From contig CALWVV010000014.1 of NCBI GenBank assembly GCA_944385035.1, positions 1 to 60,910 of the forward strand: DNA of 60,910 nucleotides. The letters run 5' to 3'. The notes beneath the pieces are model-generated. The model did not search any database and had not been told where the DNA came from. It saw nothing but the letters and a program-made list of their open reading frames with translations. The number at the start of each line of letters is the position of its first letter. Position 1 is the first letter of the stretch. Made by a program: the position numbers and the translations under genes. Below, one piece after another: positions 51,450 to 60,174 of this stretch. The DNA is from an uncultured Oscillospiraceae bacterium (lineage in GTDB: Bacteria; Bacillota; Clostridia; Oscillospirales; Oscillospiraceae).

Positions 51450-52244
51450 TCAGTGATTTTGTATGGGCAGACGAACAGAGCCGCCGAGCAAGCCAGTAAT
51501 GTGATTTGCGGTTTCCGCAATAAGACGACAGAAATCAAGCTTCTTTTCTGGGGTAATTCGTGCTGACGGGGCAGATACACTAATCGCGCCGACGGGGACG
51601 CCGCTGTAATCGAAAACTGGAGAAGCAATACACATGATACCAATCTCGTGCTCCTCATTATCAAAAGCAACGCCGTTTTTTCTGATCTGTTCCAGTTCGA
51701 GCAGCAGCGTAGAGTAATCGACAATGGTTCTTTCTGTATAGGCAGTAATGGTAGTGCGCTCCCAAATACCGCACACTTCTTCCTCAGGGAGATATGCCAG
51801 AATACTTTTGCCGACCCCGGTACAATACATCGCATTCCGCTTTCCCACAAAGGATGACATGCAGGTAACGCTATTATTATTATCTTCTTTATAGAGATAA
51901 ACAACTTCATCTCGATTTCGGGCCACCAGATGAATCGTCTCATTGGTGGCATCGGCTAACCGTTCCAAAAAAGGACGGGCAACCGAAACTAGGCTCATTC
52001 CCCCAACTACGCGGCTGCTGATTTCAAACAGGCGCATAGTGAGACGATATTTGCCAGTTTCCATATCTTTTTGCACATAATCTCTGGCAACTAAGGCAGA
52101 AAGAAGTCTATGTGTTGTACTGACATGGAGGTCAACAGACGAAGCAAGGTCGGTCAAGGTCATTCCGTGGGGTTCTGAAGCTAAAGTCTCCACAATGGCG
52201 AATACACGGTCGATAGATTGAACGGGAGTTCCTCCGGTTGGCAT
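51450..52244 (-). CDS. IclR-family regulator (KdgR-like by context)
   Basis: A 264-residue regulator. The winged HTH (MTLTDLASSVDLHVSTTHRLLSAL) is at the N-terminus; the effector domain follows from about residue 95 (NETIHLVARNRDEVVYL, YCTGVGKSILAYL). I chose the ATG at 52244, with AAAGGA 9 bases before it; ATGs at 52280 and 52271 lack one. It lies between the dehydrogenase and the divergent aldolase operon, so it is a likely local repressor whose effector would be KDG or a related acid. In enterobacteria KdgR is also of this family. Confidence 0.88.
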   Translation of the reverse strand: MPTGGTPVQSIDRVFAIVETLASEPHGMTLTDLASSVDLHVSTTHRLLSALVARDYVQKDMETGKYRLTMRLFEISSRVVGGMSLVSVARPFLERLADATNETIHLVARNRDEVVYLYKEDNNNSVTCMSSFVGKRNAMYCTGVGKSILAYLPEEEVCGIWERTTITAYTERTIVDYSTLLLELEQIRKNGVAFDNEEHEIGIMCIASPVFDYSGVPVGAISVSAPSARITPEKKLDFCRLIAETANHITGLLGGSVRLPIQNH

Positions 52245-52352
52245 GGATACACGTCCTTTGCTAAGAGTCATAAGTGACATACACTTGCTATTATAATTTT
52301 ACATTAACATAAATTTGTGCAAAAAGTCAACAAAAAAGTCGTTCAAAAAATG

Positions 52353-52381
52353 TTGACATTTTGGTGAAAGTTTTATACCAT
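52353..52381 (+). promoter_or_regulatory. Promoter of the hexuronate operon
   Basis: TTGACA (52353-52358), 17 bases and TACCAT (52376-52381). Two palindromes lie directly downstream. Confidence 0.65.
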
Positions 52382-52389
52382 AAATACGC

Positions 52390-52408
52390 TTTATCATATG
52401 ATGATAAA
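52390..52408. promoter_or_regulatory. Perfect 19-bp palindrome
   Basis: TTTATCATATGATGATAAA has perfect 8-bp arms around ATG. It covers the expected transcription start, so it is a likely repressor site. Confidence 0.55.
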
Positions 52409-52410
52409 AG

Positions 52411-52427
52411 TTTTCGTATTGTGAAAA
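52411..52427 (-). promoter_or_regulatory. Candidate operator site (IclR regulon), site c
   Basis: Reverse complement TTTTCACAATACGAAAA fits the motif seen twice before the dehydrogenase. It also shows TTTTC / GAAAA dyad symmetry. It overlaps the leader before the aldolase ATG. Confidence 0.5.
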
Positions 52428-52440
52428 TGGGGGTGCGATT

Positions 52441-53094
52441 ATGCGGGAACACGTCATTCGATATGCCGAACAGTACAAGGTAATTGCGATTGTTCGGGGT
52501 GTAGAAAGCGAAAAATGCATCAGTGTGGCAAAAGCGCTGTACGATGGCGGTATCCGTCTAATGGAAGTTACATATGACCAGAGAAATCCGGACGGATGGA
52601 AGACTACGGCACAGGCAATCGGTGACATTCTCCGGACGTTTGAGGGAAAGATGCTTGTCGGTGCAGGAACGGTCACTACTCCGGAATTGGTGGAGCTGAC
52701 CCATTCCGTGGGAGGACAGTTTATCATTTCCCCCGATACGAACGTGGATGTGATTCGTCGTACCCGCGAGTTGGATATGGTATCAATGCCGGGTGCGTTG
52801 ACTCCTAGTGAGATTATGACGGCACATCGGGCGGGAGCGGATATCGTCAAGCTGTTCCCCGCTGCGGATTTGGGCCCCGGTTATCTGAAAGCGATCCGCG
52901 CTCCGATCAGCCATGTGAAGCTGATGGCCGTAGGCGGCATCAATGAGAACAATATCGCTCAGTTCTTGAATGCTGGAGCGATCGGAGTCGGAATCGGCGG
53001 AAATCTGGCCAACCGTATCTGGATTGAAGCCGGGGAGTTCTACAAGATTACAGAGAGTGCGAAGGCTATGGTTGCGGCTGTCGCCAACGCATGA
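52441..53094 (+). CDS. eda: KDPG/KHG aldolase
   Basis: A 217-residue class I aldolase. The Schiff-base lysine is in the VKLFPAA segment, and the catalytic Glu is in MEVTYD; GAGTVT and SPDTNVDV are also typical. It splits 2-keto-3-deoxy-6-phosphogluconate to pyruvate and glyceraldehyde-3-phosphate. Its start is 5 bases after a GGGGG run that is weak as a ribosome site. It is the first gene of the operon with the kinase 40 bases downstream. A second, longer aldolase is at 57516. Confidence 0.93.
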   Translation: MREHVIRYAEQYKVIAIVRGVESEKCISVAKALYDGGIRLMEVTYDQRNPDGWKTTAQAIGDILRTFEGKMLVGAGTVTTPELVELTHSVGGQFIISPDTNVDVIRRTRELDMVSMPGALTPSEIMTAHRAGADIVKLFPAADLGPGYLKAIRAPISHVKLMAVGGINENNIAQFLNAGAIGVGIGGNLANRIWIEAGEFYKITESAKAMVAAVANA

Positions 53095-53134
53095 GCAATC
53101 TGTGGTTTTTTGAGTGAGGGAAAGGAGAAATATT

Positions 53135-54166
53135 ATGGCTAAGAAAGCAATTACCTTTGGTGAGATTATGATGCGCCTCAATCCTGAGGGATACCTGCGT
53201 TTGGTACAAGCTGAACGCTTTGAGGCGACCTATGCTGGCGGTGAGGCAAACGTTGCCGTCTCCCTGGCCAATTATGGTATTGACGCCGCGTTTGTGAGCA
53301 AGGTGCCCGCCCATGAGGTGGGTCAATGCGCGGTCAATGAACTGCGCCGGTTCGGCGTGGACACCAGCAAGATGGTGCGCGGTGGTGACCGTCTGGGCAT
53401 CTATTTCTGTGAAAAGGGTGCTTCCCAGCGTGCCTCCAAGGTCATTTATGACCGTGCCAATTCTGCTATTGCTCTGGCATCTCCTGAGGATTTTGATTGG
53501 GATGCCATTTTCGAGGGGGCCGATTGGTTCCACTGGACCGGCATTACTCCAGCTCTGGGGGGCAACCTGCCTGAGATTTGTCTGGCAGCTTGTAAGGCTG
53601 CCAAGGCCAAGGGCCTGACAGTTTCCTGTGACCTGAACTTCCGTAAGAAGCTGTGGACCTCTGAGAAGGCGGGCGAAGTGATGGGACAGCTGCTGCCCTA
53701 CGTAGATGTCTGCATTGCCAACGAAGAGGACGCCAAGGATGTGTTCGGCATTGAGGCTGAGGGCACCGATATCAATAGTGGAAAGCTCAACCATGAGGGG
53801 TACATCAGCGTGGCCCGGCAGCTGGCTCAGCGGTTCGGTTGCAAGAAGGTGGCCATCACTCTGCGCAGCTCTATTTCTGCAAGCATCAACGACTGGGCGG
53901 GTATGCTTTATTCTAAGGATGAGGACGCGGCCCATTTCTCCACCACTTACCACATCCAGATCGTGGATCGTGTGGGTGGCGGCGACAGCTTTGGCGGTGG
54001 CCTGATCTACAGCCTGCTCAGCGGTTATGATGACCAGAAAGCAATTGATTTTGCCGTTGCAGCTTCTTGCCTGAAGCATAGCATTGAGCATGACTTTAAC
54101 CAGGTATCTGTTACCGAAGTTACTGCTCTGGCGGCTGGTAATGCTTCCGGCCGCGTTCAGCGCTAA
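53135..54166 (+). CDS. kdgK: PfkB-family 2-keto-3-deoxygluconate kinase
   Basis: A 343-residue PfkB kinase with GGEANVAVSLANYG near residue 37 and the active site VDRVGGGDSFGGGLIYSLL. It phosphorylates KDG to KDPG; substrate is assigned from context with eda and kduI. GAAAGGAG precedes the ATG at 53135. The third-codon base choice shows lower GC than the flanking chromosome. Confidence 0.85.
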   Translation: MAKKAITFGEIMMRLNPEGYLRLVQAERFEATYAGGEANVAVSLANYGIDAAFVSKVPAHEVGQCAVNELRRFGVDTSKMVRGGDRLGIYFCEKGASQRASKVIYDRANSAIALASPEDFDWDAIFEGADWFHWTGITPALGGNLPEICLAACKAAKAKGLTVSCDLNFRKKLWTSEKAGEVMGQLLPYVDVCIANEEDAKDVFGIEAEGTDINSGKLNHEGYISVARQLAQRFGCKKVAITLRSSISASINDWAGMLYSKDEDAAHFSTTYHIQIVDRVGGGDSFGGGLIYSLLSGYDDQKAIDFAVAASCLKHSIEHDFNQVSVTEVTALAAGNASGRVQR

Positions 54167-54265
54167 ATTTCTCATCAATTTGACCGCCTTTAGGCGTCAA
54201 ATATATAGAAGTGTGGAGAGCACTTCGAAAAATAAGAAGAAAAATAAGAAGAAAGAGGTAATAAC

Positions 54266-55285
54266 ATGAAAAAGATTACAGCTCTTGCCCTTGCTCTTGC
54301 CATGGCTCTGTCTCTGGTAGGCTGCGGTGGCAACACCAATGCTGGTTCCGGCAGCAATGCTGGCTCTACCAGCGGCAATTCCTCTCAGGCCGGTGTGGAT
54401 TTGTCCAACCTGAGCGTCACCTGCGTGGTTCCTTACGATGCCGGCGGCGGCACGGACGCCGTTATGCGTGGCCTGGCTGATGCAGCCAAGGGTTCCTTCA
54501 AGAACATCACTGTTGAGAACCGCTCTGGTGCCGGCGGCGCTACCGGTATGCTCTATGGCGCTAATGCCAAGAACGACGGTTCTATTGTCACTATGATCAC
54601 CGTTGAGCTGGCCACTCTGGAGGCCATGGGCAACAACGCTGGTCTGACCTACACTATGTTCAAGCCCATTATGATGGTCAACTCTGCCGCCTCTGCCATT
54701 ACTGTCAGAGCCGACGATGACCGCTTTAACACCCTGGAGGAGTTCATTGAGTACTCCAAGAACAACGAGGTTTCTGTCGGCAACTCCGGCCTGGGTGCTA
54801 TTTGGCATTTGGCCGCCGCCGGTCTGGCCAAGGAGGCCGACACCACCTTCAAGCACGTCGGTTATGACGGCGCGAACGGGGCCATCACTGATCTGCTGGG
54901 CGGCCACATTGACGCTGTTTCCGTGTCCTACGCTGAGGTTGACTCCTTCGTGAAGTCCGGCGATCTGAAGGTTCTGGGCGTTATGTCCAATGAGCGTCTG
55001 GAGGCCATCCCCGATGTGCCCACCTGCAAGGAGTGCGGCTATGATGCTGTTCTGGGCACCTGGCGTGGCCTGGGCGTGCCTGCTTCTACTCCCGATGAAG
55101 TTGTGGACGAGCTGTATCGCATTTTCTCCGAGGCTGCTGAGTCTGATGCCTTTAAGGAGTTTATGGCTAACACCAACAATGTGATCGACATCATGGACGG
55201 TGAGAGCTTCAACACCATGATTGGTGAGCAGCTGGATCTGTACACCCAGCTGGTGGACGAGCTTGGCCTGAAAGTAACTGCTTAA
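54266..55285 (+). CDS. tctC: Tripartite tricarboxylate transporter substrate-binding lipoprotein
   Basis: A 339-residue extracytoplasmic binding protein of the Bug/TctC family. A lipoprotein signal with lipobox LVGC ends at about residue 20, followed by an Asn/Gly/Ser-rich linker. The DAGGGTDAVMRGLADAAKG segment and later YDGANGAITDLLGGHID are typical. It would capture a carboxylated sugar. AGAAAGAGG precedes the ATG. A strong terminator-like hairpin follows, so this gene may be expressed above the membrane parts. Confidence 0.9.
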   Translation: MKKITALALALAMALSLVGCGGNTNAGSGSNAGSTSGNSSQAGVDLSNLSVTCVVPYDAGGGTDAVMRGLADAAKGSFKNITVENRSGAGGATGMLYGANAKNDGSIVTMITVELATLEAMGNNAGLTYTMFKPIMMVNSAASAITVRADDDRFNTLEEFIEYSKNNEVSVGNSGLGAIWHLAAAGLAKEADTTFKHVGYDGANGAITDLLGGHIDAVSVSYAEVDSFVKSGDLKVLGVMSNERLEAIPDVPTCKECGYDAVLGTWRGLGVPASTPDEVVDELYRIFSEAAESDAFKEFMANTNNVIDIMDGESFNTMIGEQLDLYTQLVDELGLKVTA

Positions 55286-55324
55286 ACGCTTAATTTACGT
55301 TCCTACGGTTCAGCATTGACTCTC

Positions 55325-55365
55325 AAACCGGGGGAGCGGAGTGAATACCGCTCCCCCGGTTTTTT
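55325..55365 (+). terminator. Partial terminator between tctC and tctB
   Basis: A perfect 15-bp stem (AAACCGGGGGAGCGG with its complement), an 8-base loop and a T-run. Since tctB and tctA belong to the same transporter, it probably acts as an attenuator to give more binding protein. Confidence 0.85.
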
Positions 55366-55409
55366 AAATGACCTCATCCACATTGTTGCTGCAAAGGGAG
55401 AAAAAGGAT

Positions 55410-55877
55410 ATGAAAAAAGGCAACTTGGTTCTCGCTGCGATCTGTGCGGTCTTGAGCATTGGGATCATTGTGGTAGCTTCCGGCTACCCCACCGCAGCTG
55501 ACTATGGTACCGGTGTTCCTGGCCCCGGACTTTGGCCGATTGTTATTTCCATTGTTTTGTTGGGGTGCACTGCAATTTTATTGTACCGCACCTGGAAAAT
55601 GAAGCCTGAAAACGACACTAAAATTGAACTTTGGTCTACAGGAACCCGTCGTGTCTACATTACGATGGGCATTTTGGCGATCTATCTGCTGTTGTTGGAG
55701 CCTGTGGGCTTCCTGATTACTACCACGGTTCTGGAATTTATTTTGATTCAGTGGTTTGCAAAGAAGAACCCCGCTATTACTTTTGTCATTTCTGCCGCCA
55801 TCACTCTGGTGGTTTATTCTGCTTTCAAATTCTTGCTGAACGTGCCGATTGATACGTTCGGCATCTTCGTAATTTAA
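55410..55877 (+). CDS. tctB: Tripartite tricarboxylate transporter small membrane subunit TctB
   Basis: A 155-residue protein with four transmembrane helices and the typical PTAADYGTGVPGPGLWP motif in the first periplasmic loop. AAAAGGAT precedes the ATG at 55410. TctA follows 16 bases later. Confidence 0.9.
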   Translation: MKKGNLVLAAICAVLSIGIIVVASGYPTAADYGTGVPGPGLWPIVISIVLLGCTAILLYRTWKMKPENDTKIELWSTGTRRVYITMGILAIYLLLLEPVGFLITTTVLEFILIQWFAKKNPAITFVISAAITLVVYSAFKFLLNVPIDTFGIFVI

Positions 55878-55893
55878 AAGGGAGGTTCGGGAA

Positions 55894-57378
55894 ATGAGTT
55901 TGCTAATAGAAATTTTTCAAACCAGCCTGACCCCCATGGTATTTTTGTATATGGCAGCAGGCGTTTTGTCCGGTATTTGTATCGGCGCCTTGCCTGGTCT
56001 GACTGCCACCATGGGCGTGGCTCTGCTGTTGCCTATGACCTTTGGTATGGATGCGGCACAGGGCATTTTGATGCTTTTGGGTATCTACTGCGGCGCTATC
56101 TACGGAGGATCCATTTCCGCAGTTCTGCTGCATACCCCCGGAACGCCTGCGTCTGCGGCGACTGCCATTGACGGCTATGCGCTGGCGCAGCGGGGCGAGG
56201 CAGGCCGCGCTCTGGGTACTGCTACTTTGTCCAGCTACATCGGCGGACTGGTATCTGTCCTGTGTCTGTGGCTGATCAGCCCGCAGCTGGCTAAGCTGGC
56301 GTTGCAGTTTAGTTCCGCTGAGTTTTTCCTGCTGGCCGTCTTCGGACTGTGCATCATCGGCAACATTTCTGGTGAGAACATTGAAAAGGGCCTGATCTGC
56401 GGTTGTATCGGCATTTTGGTAGCTACCGTCGGCATCGACAGTGTTACCAGCTACATCCGTTTTTCTCCGGAAGGAAATTACAACTTTATGGGCGGTATCA
56501 GCTATATCCCCATTATGATCGGCTTATTCGCCATGAGCCAGGCCTTTGAAAATATTGAGGATATTTTCAGTGAAGAAGAGATCCAGGCAAAGATTACCAA
56601 CATCCTTCCCCACAAGGAAGACCTGAAGAAAATCTTCCGGATTGCTCCTGTCACTGGCCTGATCGGTACCTTTATTGGTATCATTCCCGGTGCAGGCGCC
56701 GACATTGGCTCTTTTGTGGGCTATAATGTGGCCCGCAGCATTGCGAAGGAGCCGGAGAAGTTTGGCACAGGTTCTGTGGAAGCAATTTCCGGTCCTGAGG
56801 GCGGAAATAACGGTGTTACCGGCGGCGCCATGATCCCGATGCTGACTTTGGGCGTGCCCGGCGACGCTGTTACCGCCATTATGATCGGTGCTCTTACCAT
56901 TCAGGGCCTTACCCCCGGACCTATACTGTTCGAGAGCAATAAGGTGTTGGTATACACCATTTTCCTTGGTATGTTCATTGCCAACACGCTGATGTGCCTG
57001 TTTGGTTTTGCCGGCATTCGTTTGTTTACCAAGGTTCTTAGCGTGCCTAAGGTCATTCTGACTCCGGCTATCTTTGTGCTGTGTATTATTGGTTCTTTCG
57101 CAATGAAGAATAGCCTGTTTGATGTTTGGGTCATGTTCATTGCCGGCATTGTTGGCTACTTCCTGGGCAAGGTAAAGGTTCCCACCAGCCCTGCTATTCT
57201 GGGCCTGATCCTGGGCCCCATGGCGGAAAAGAACTTCCGGACCGCTCTGCTGAAATCCAGTGGCGACCCCATTGTATTCTTTAATACCCCCATTTGCTGG
57301 TTCTTCCTGATCCTGATCTTTGTTACCCTGTTCGGCGGCATCATCAAGAATGCACTGTTCAAGAAGAAGGCAAAGTAA
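55894..57378 (+). CDS. tctA: Tripartite tricarboxylate transporter large membrane subunit TctA
   Basis: A 494-residue protein with about eleven transmembrane helices. Family motifs GALPGLTATMGVALLLPMTF and GIIPGAGADIGSFVGYN occur in the two repeats. It is the ion-coupled channel subunit. AGGGAGG precedes the ATG. Confidence 0.95.
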   Translation: MSLLIEIFQTSLTPMVFLYMAAGVLSGICIGALPGLTATMGVALLLPMTFGMDAAQGILMLLGIYCGAIYGGSISAVLLHTPGTPASAATAIDGYALAQRGEAGRALGTATLSSYIGGLVSVLCLWLISPQLAKLALQFSSAEFFLLAVFGLCIIGNISGENIEKGLICGCIGILVATVGIDSVTSYIRFSPEGNYNFMGGISYIPIMIGLFAMSQAFENIEDIFSEEEIQAKITNILPHKEDLKKIFRIAPVTGLIGTFIGIIPGAGADIGSFVGYNVARSIAKEPEKFGTGSVEAISGPEGGNNGVTGGAMIPMLTLGVPGDAVTAIMIGALTIQGLTPGPILFESNKVLVYTIFLGMFIANTLMCLFGFAGIRLFTKVLSVPKVILTPAIFVLCIIGSFAMKNSLFDVWVMFIAGIVGYFLGKVKVPTSPAILGLILGPMAEKNFRTALLKSSGDPIVFFNTPICWFFLILIFVTLFGGIIKNALFKKKAK

Positions 57379-57393
57379 ATCAGTTTTATACCT

Positions 57394-57429
57394 TGTGGGG
57401 CGCCGTCCATGTCCGGACGGCGCCCCACA
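57394..57429. terminator. Long GC hairpin between tctA and the fused aldolase
   Basis: A perfect 15-bp stem (TGTGGGGCGCCGTCC with its complement) and a 6-base loop. There is no T-run downstream. It may protect the transporter mRNA or be a processing site rather than a full stop. Confidence 0.5.
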
Positions 57430-57515
57430 TATCGTTATCTGGTATGCTTTTCGGGCGAAAGTTTCAGGAAAAGCGAAACATGAAGCCGTTGAATCGTGAA
57501 AGGAGAGAACGAAAT

Positions 57516-58475
57516 ATGAACGATATGCTCAAACGGATGGGCCTTGTAGGCGTGGTTCCCGTAGTTGTTTTGGATGATGTGAAGGATGCGGTTCCTCTGG
57601 CAAACGCTATGAAGGACGGCGGCATTCCTTTTGCTGAGGTAACTCTGCGTACCGAGGCCGGTTTGGCATCCATCGAGGCCATTGCAAATATGGGCGGCGA
57701 TGTGACAGCCGGTGCCGGTTCTGTTATTACTCTGGACAACTGTAAGGATGCAGTTGCGGCTGGAGCCAAGTTTATTGTGTCTCCTGGGTTTAACCCCAAG
57801 GTGGTGGAATACTGTGTTGAGCGGGATATTCCTGTTCTGCCCGGCTGCGTGACCCCCACTGAGATCATTGCCGCCATGGAGCTGGGACTTGATGTTGTGA
57901 AATTTTTCCCCGCCAATGTGTACGGCGGTCTTGGCGCCATGAAGGCATTGAATGGTCCGTTCCCGAAGCTGAAGTTTATTCCCACCGGTGGCGTAAACGC
58001 GGCCAATCTCGCGGAATATCTGTCGGCTCCTTATATTCAGGCAGTAGGCGGGAGCTGGATCTGCACCAAGGCTGATGTAGCGGCCGGAAACTTTGAGAAA
58101 ATTACCGCTTTGTGCCAGGAGGCAAGACAGAATGTTCTGGGCTTTGAGCTGGCCCACATTGGTATCAATACAGCGGATAAAGATGCTTCTATGGAAGTTT
58201 GCCAGTCTCTGAACGCTGCTTTTGGTTTGCCCATTAAGCAGGGAAATAGTTCTAACTTTGTTTCCAACAGCATCGAAGTGATGAACAGCCAGTATCTTGG
58301 CCACAACGGACACATTGCCATTCGTACCAACAGCATCCCCAGAGCCCTGGCAGAACTGGAAGCGAAGGGCTATAAGGCGGATCAGTCTACCGCCAAGTTT
58401 AAGGGAGAAAAGATGGTGGCAATTTATCTGGAGCAGGAAATGGGCGGCTTTGCGATCCATCTGCTTCAAAAATAA
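57516..58475 (+). CDS. KDPG aldolase fused to a VOC-like domain
   Basis: A 319-residue protein. Residues about 1-208 are a KDPG/KHG aldolase with catalytic Glu in FAEVTLR, Lys in VVKFFPA and GAGSVIT. From about residue 212 (LGFELAHIGINTADKDASM) to the end it resembles a VOC/glyoxalase-like domain: HIGINT start, NSIEVMNSQYLGHNGHIAI, and AIYLEQEMGGFAIHLL. The ligand set of VOC proteins is incomplete to my eye. AAAGGAGAG precedes the ATG. It could direct the aldolase product or sense a sugar acid. It is the second aldolase of this island. Confidence 0.85.
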   Translation: MNDMLKRMGLVGVVPVVVLDDVKDAVPLANAMKDGGIPFAEVTLRTEAGLASIEAIANMGGDVTAGAGSVITLDNCKDAVAAGAKFIVSPGFNPKVVEYCVERDIPVLPGCVTPTEIIAAMELGLDVVKFFPANVYGGLGAMKALNGPFPKLKFIPTGGVNAANLAEYLSAPYIQAVGGSWICTKADVAAGNFEKITALCQEARQNVLGFELAHIGINTADKDASMEVCQSLNAAFGLPIKQGNSSNFVSNSIEVMNSQYLGHNGHIAIRTNSIPRALAELEAKGYKADQSTAKFKGEKMVAIYLEQEMGGFAIHLLQK

Positions 58476-58486
58476 GGAGAGAGACA

Positions 58487-59284
58487 ATGGATCAGAAGAT
58501 GTTTTCACTGGAGGGTAAGGTTGCGCTGGTCACCGGGGGAGCCTATGGAATAGGCTTTGCTATTGCGGAAGCTCTGGCAGGTGCCGGTGCCAAAATTGCT
58601 TTTAACTGCCGAAGCCAGGAAAATCTTGATCGCGCAATGGAAGATTACCAGGCAAAGGGAATCGAGGCCCATGGTTATATCTGTGATGTGACACATGAGG
58701 AGGACGTGAACGCCTTGGTCGCTGCCATTGAGCGTGATCTGGGAGTGATCGATATCCTGGTCAATAATGCGGGCATCATCAAGCGAATTCCTATGACCGA
58801 GATGAGTGCAGAGGATTTTCGGCAGGTTGTGGATATTGATTTGATTGGGCCTTTTATCTGTGCAAAAGCAGTGATTCCAGGTATGATCAAAAAGGGCCAT
58901 GGCAAGATCATCAACATCTGTTCCATGATGAGTGAGCTGGGGCGCGAAACCGTGTCGGCGTATGCTGCGGCTAAGGGCGGTTTGAAGATGCTGACCCGGA
59001 ATATCTGCGCTGAATATGGTGGAGCCAATATTCAGTGTAACGGAATTGGGCCGGGTTACATTGCGACGCCTCAAACGGCTCCCCTTCGTGAACGGCAGAG
59101 TGATGGCAGCCGCCATCCTTTTGATCAGTTTATTATCTCCAAGACGCCGGCTGCACGCTGGGGCGTGCCTGAGGATCTGATGGGTCCTGCGGTGTTCTTG
59201 GCTTCAGACGCTTCTAATTTTGTCAATGGCCACGTCCTGTATGTTGATGGCGGCATTTTGGCGTATATTGGGAAACAGCCTTGA
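58487..59284 (+). CDS. SDR-family sugar-acid dehydrogenase (gluconate 5-dehydrogenase / KduD-like)
   Basis: A 265-residue short-chain dehydrogenase. GGAYGIG nucleotide motif, NNAG and the Ser...YAAAK active site (residues about 146 and 159) are present. The sequence reads like the gluconate 5-dehydrogenase group; with KduI next to it, the likely task is to interconvert 2,5-diketo-3-deoxygluconate and KDG as KduD does. AGGAGAGA precedes the ATG. It starts 11 bases after the fused aldolase. Confidence 0.85.
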   Translation: MDQKMFSLEGKVALVTGGAYGIGFAIAEALAGAGAKIAFNCRSQENLDRAMEDYQAKGIEAHGYICDVTHEEDVNALVAAIERDLGVIDILVNNAGIIKRIPMTEMSAEDFRQVVDIDLIGPFICAKAVIPGMIKKGHGKIINICSMMSELGRETVSAYAAAKGGLKMLTRNICAEYGGANIQCNGIGPGYIATPQTAPLRERQSDGSRHPFDQFIISKTPAARWGVPEDLMGPAVFLASDASNFVNGHVLYVDGGILAYIGKQP

Positions 59285-59331
59285 TTTGGACTGAGACAAG
59301 ATCTCATTTTTAAAAAAGGAGGCCGTGATCC

Positions 59332-60174
59332 GTGGATGTTCGATATAGTGTAAATCAGCGGGATTTTAAGCGCTATACCACACAAGAGCTGCGTCAGGAA
59401 TTTTTGGTGGAAAACCTCTACCAGCCTGATCAGGTGGTAGCGGTGTATAGCCATGTAGACCGTATGGTCATTATGGGATGCATGCCTGTAAACGAAGCGG
59501 TATCCATCGAAAAAGGAATCGATGTGTGGAAAAGCTTTGGCACACACTACTATCTGGAACGCCGGGAAATTGGAATTTTCAATATCGGCGGGAACGGGAC
59601 CATCAAGGTAGACGATGTGACTTATCAGCTGGGCTACAAAGACTGCCTGTACATTACAAGAGGAGCAAAAGAAGTATGGTTTGCCAGTGAAGATCCTTCT
59701 GCTCCGGCAAAGTTTTATATGGTTTCTGCTCCGGCTCATTGCAGTTATGAAAACCGCTTAATCAAAATAGAAGATGCGGCCAAGAAAGCCTGCGGTACTG
59801 CGGAGGCATCCAATAAGCGGGTGATCAATCAGTTCATTCACCCCGATGTACTGAAGACCTGCCAGCTCTCTATGGGCCTGACGATTCTGGAGAGCGGAAG
59901 CGTATGGAACTCTATGCCAGCCCATACCCATGAGCGGCGCATGGAAATCTATATGTATTTTGAACTTCTTCCTGAAGATGTAGTGTTTCATCTGATGGGA
60001 GAAGGACAGGAAACCCGGCATCTGGTTATGACCAACGAGCAGGTGGTTATTTCGCCCTCGTGGTCCATTCATTGCGGTGCTGGCACAAGAAACTATTCCT
60101 TCATCTGGGCTATGAGCGGAGAGAATCAGGCATTTGAAGATATGAACACGATTCCGACTGTAGAACTGAGATAA
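59332..60174 (+). CDS. kduI: 5-keto-4-deoxyuronate isomerase
   Basis: A 280-residue cupin enzyme starting with GTG; AAAAAGGAGG lies 10 bases upstream. The zinc-ligand region AHTHERRMEIYMYFEL is intact, and SPSWSIHCGAGTRNYSFIWAM is typical. It converts 5-keto-4-deoxyuronate, produced when unsaturated uronates from pectin or glycosaminoglycans open, to 2,5-diketo-3-deoxygluconate. It is the last gene of the island. No clear terminator follows in the next 100 bases. Confidence 0.95.
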   Translation: MDVRYSVNQRDFKRYTTQELRQEFLVENLYQPDQVVAVYSHVDRMVIMGCMPVNEAVSIEKGIDVWKSFGTHYYLERREIGIFNIGGNGTIKVDDVTYQLGYKDCLYITRGAKEVWFASEDPSAPAKFYMVSAPAHCSYENRLIKIEDAAKKACGTAEASNKRVINQFIHPDVLKTCQLSMGLTILESGSVWNSMPAHTHERRMEIYMYFELLPEDVVFHLMGEGQETRHLVMTNEQVVISPSWSIHCGAGTRNYSFIWAMSGENQAFEDMNTIPTVELR

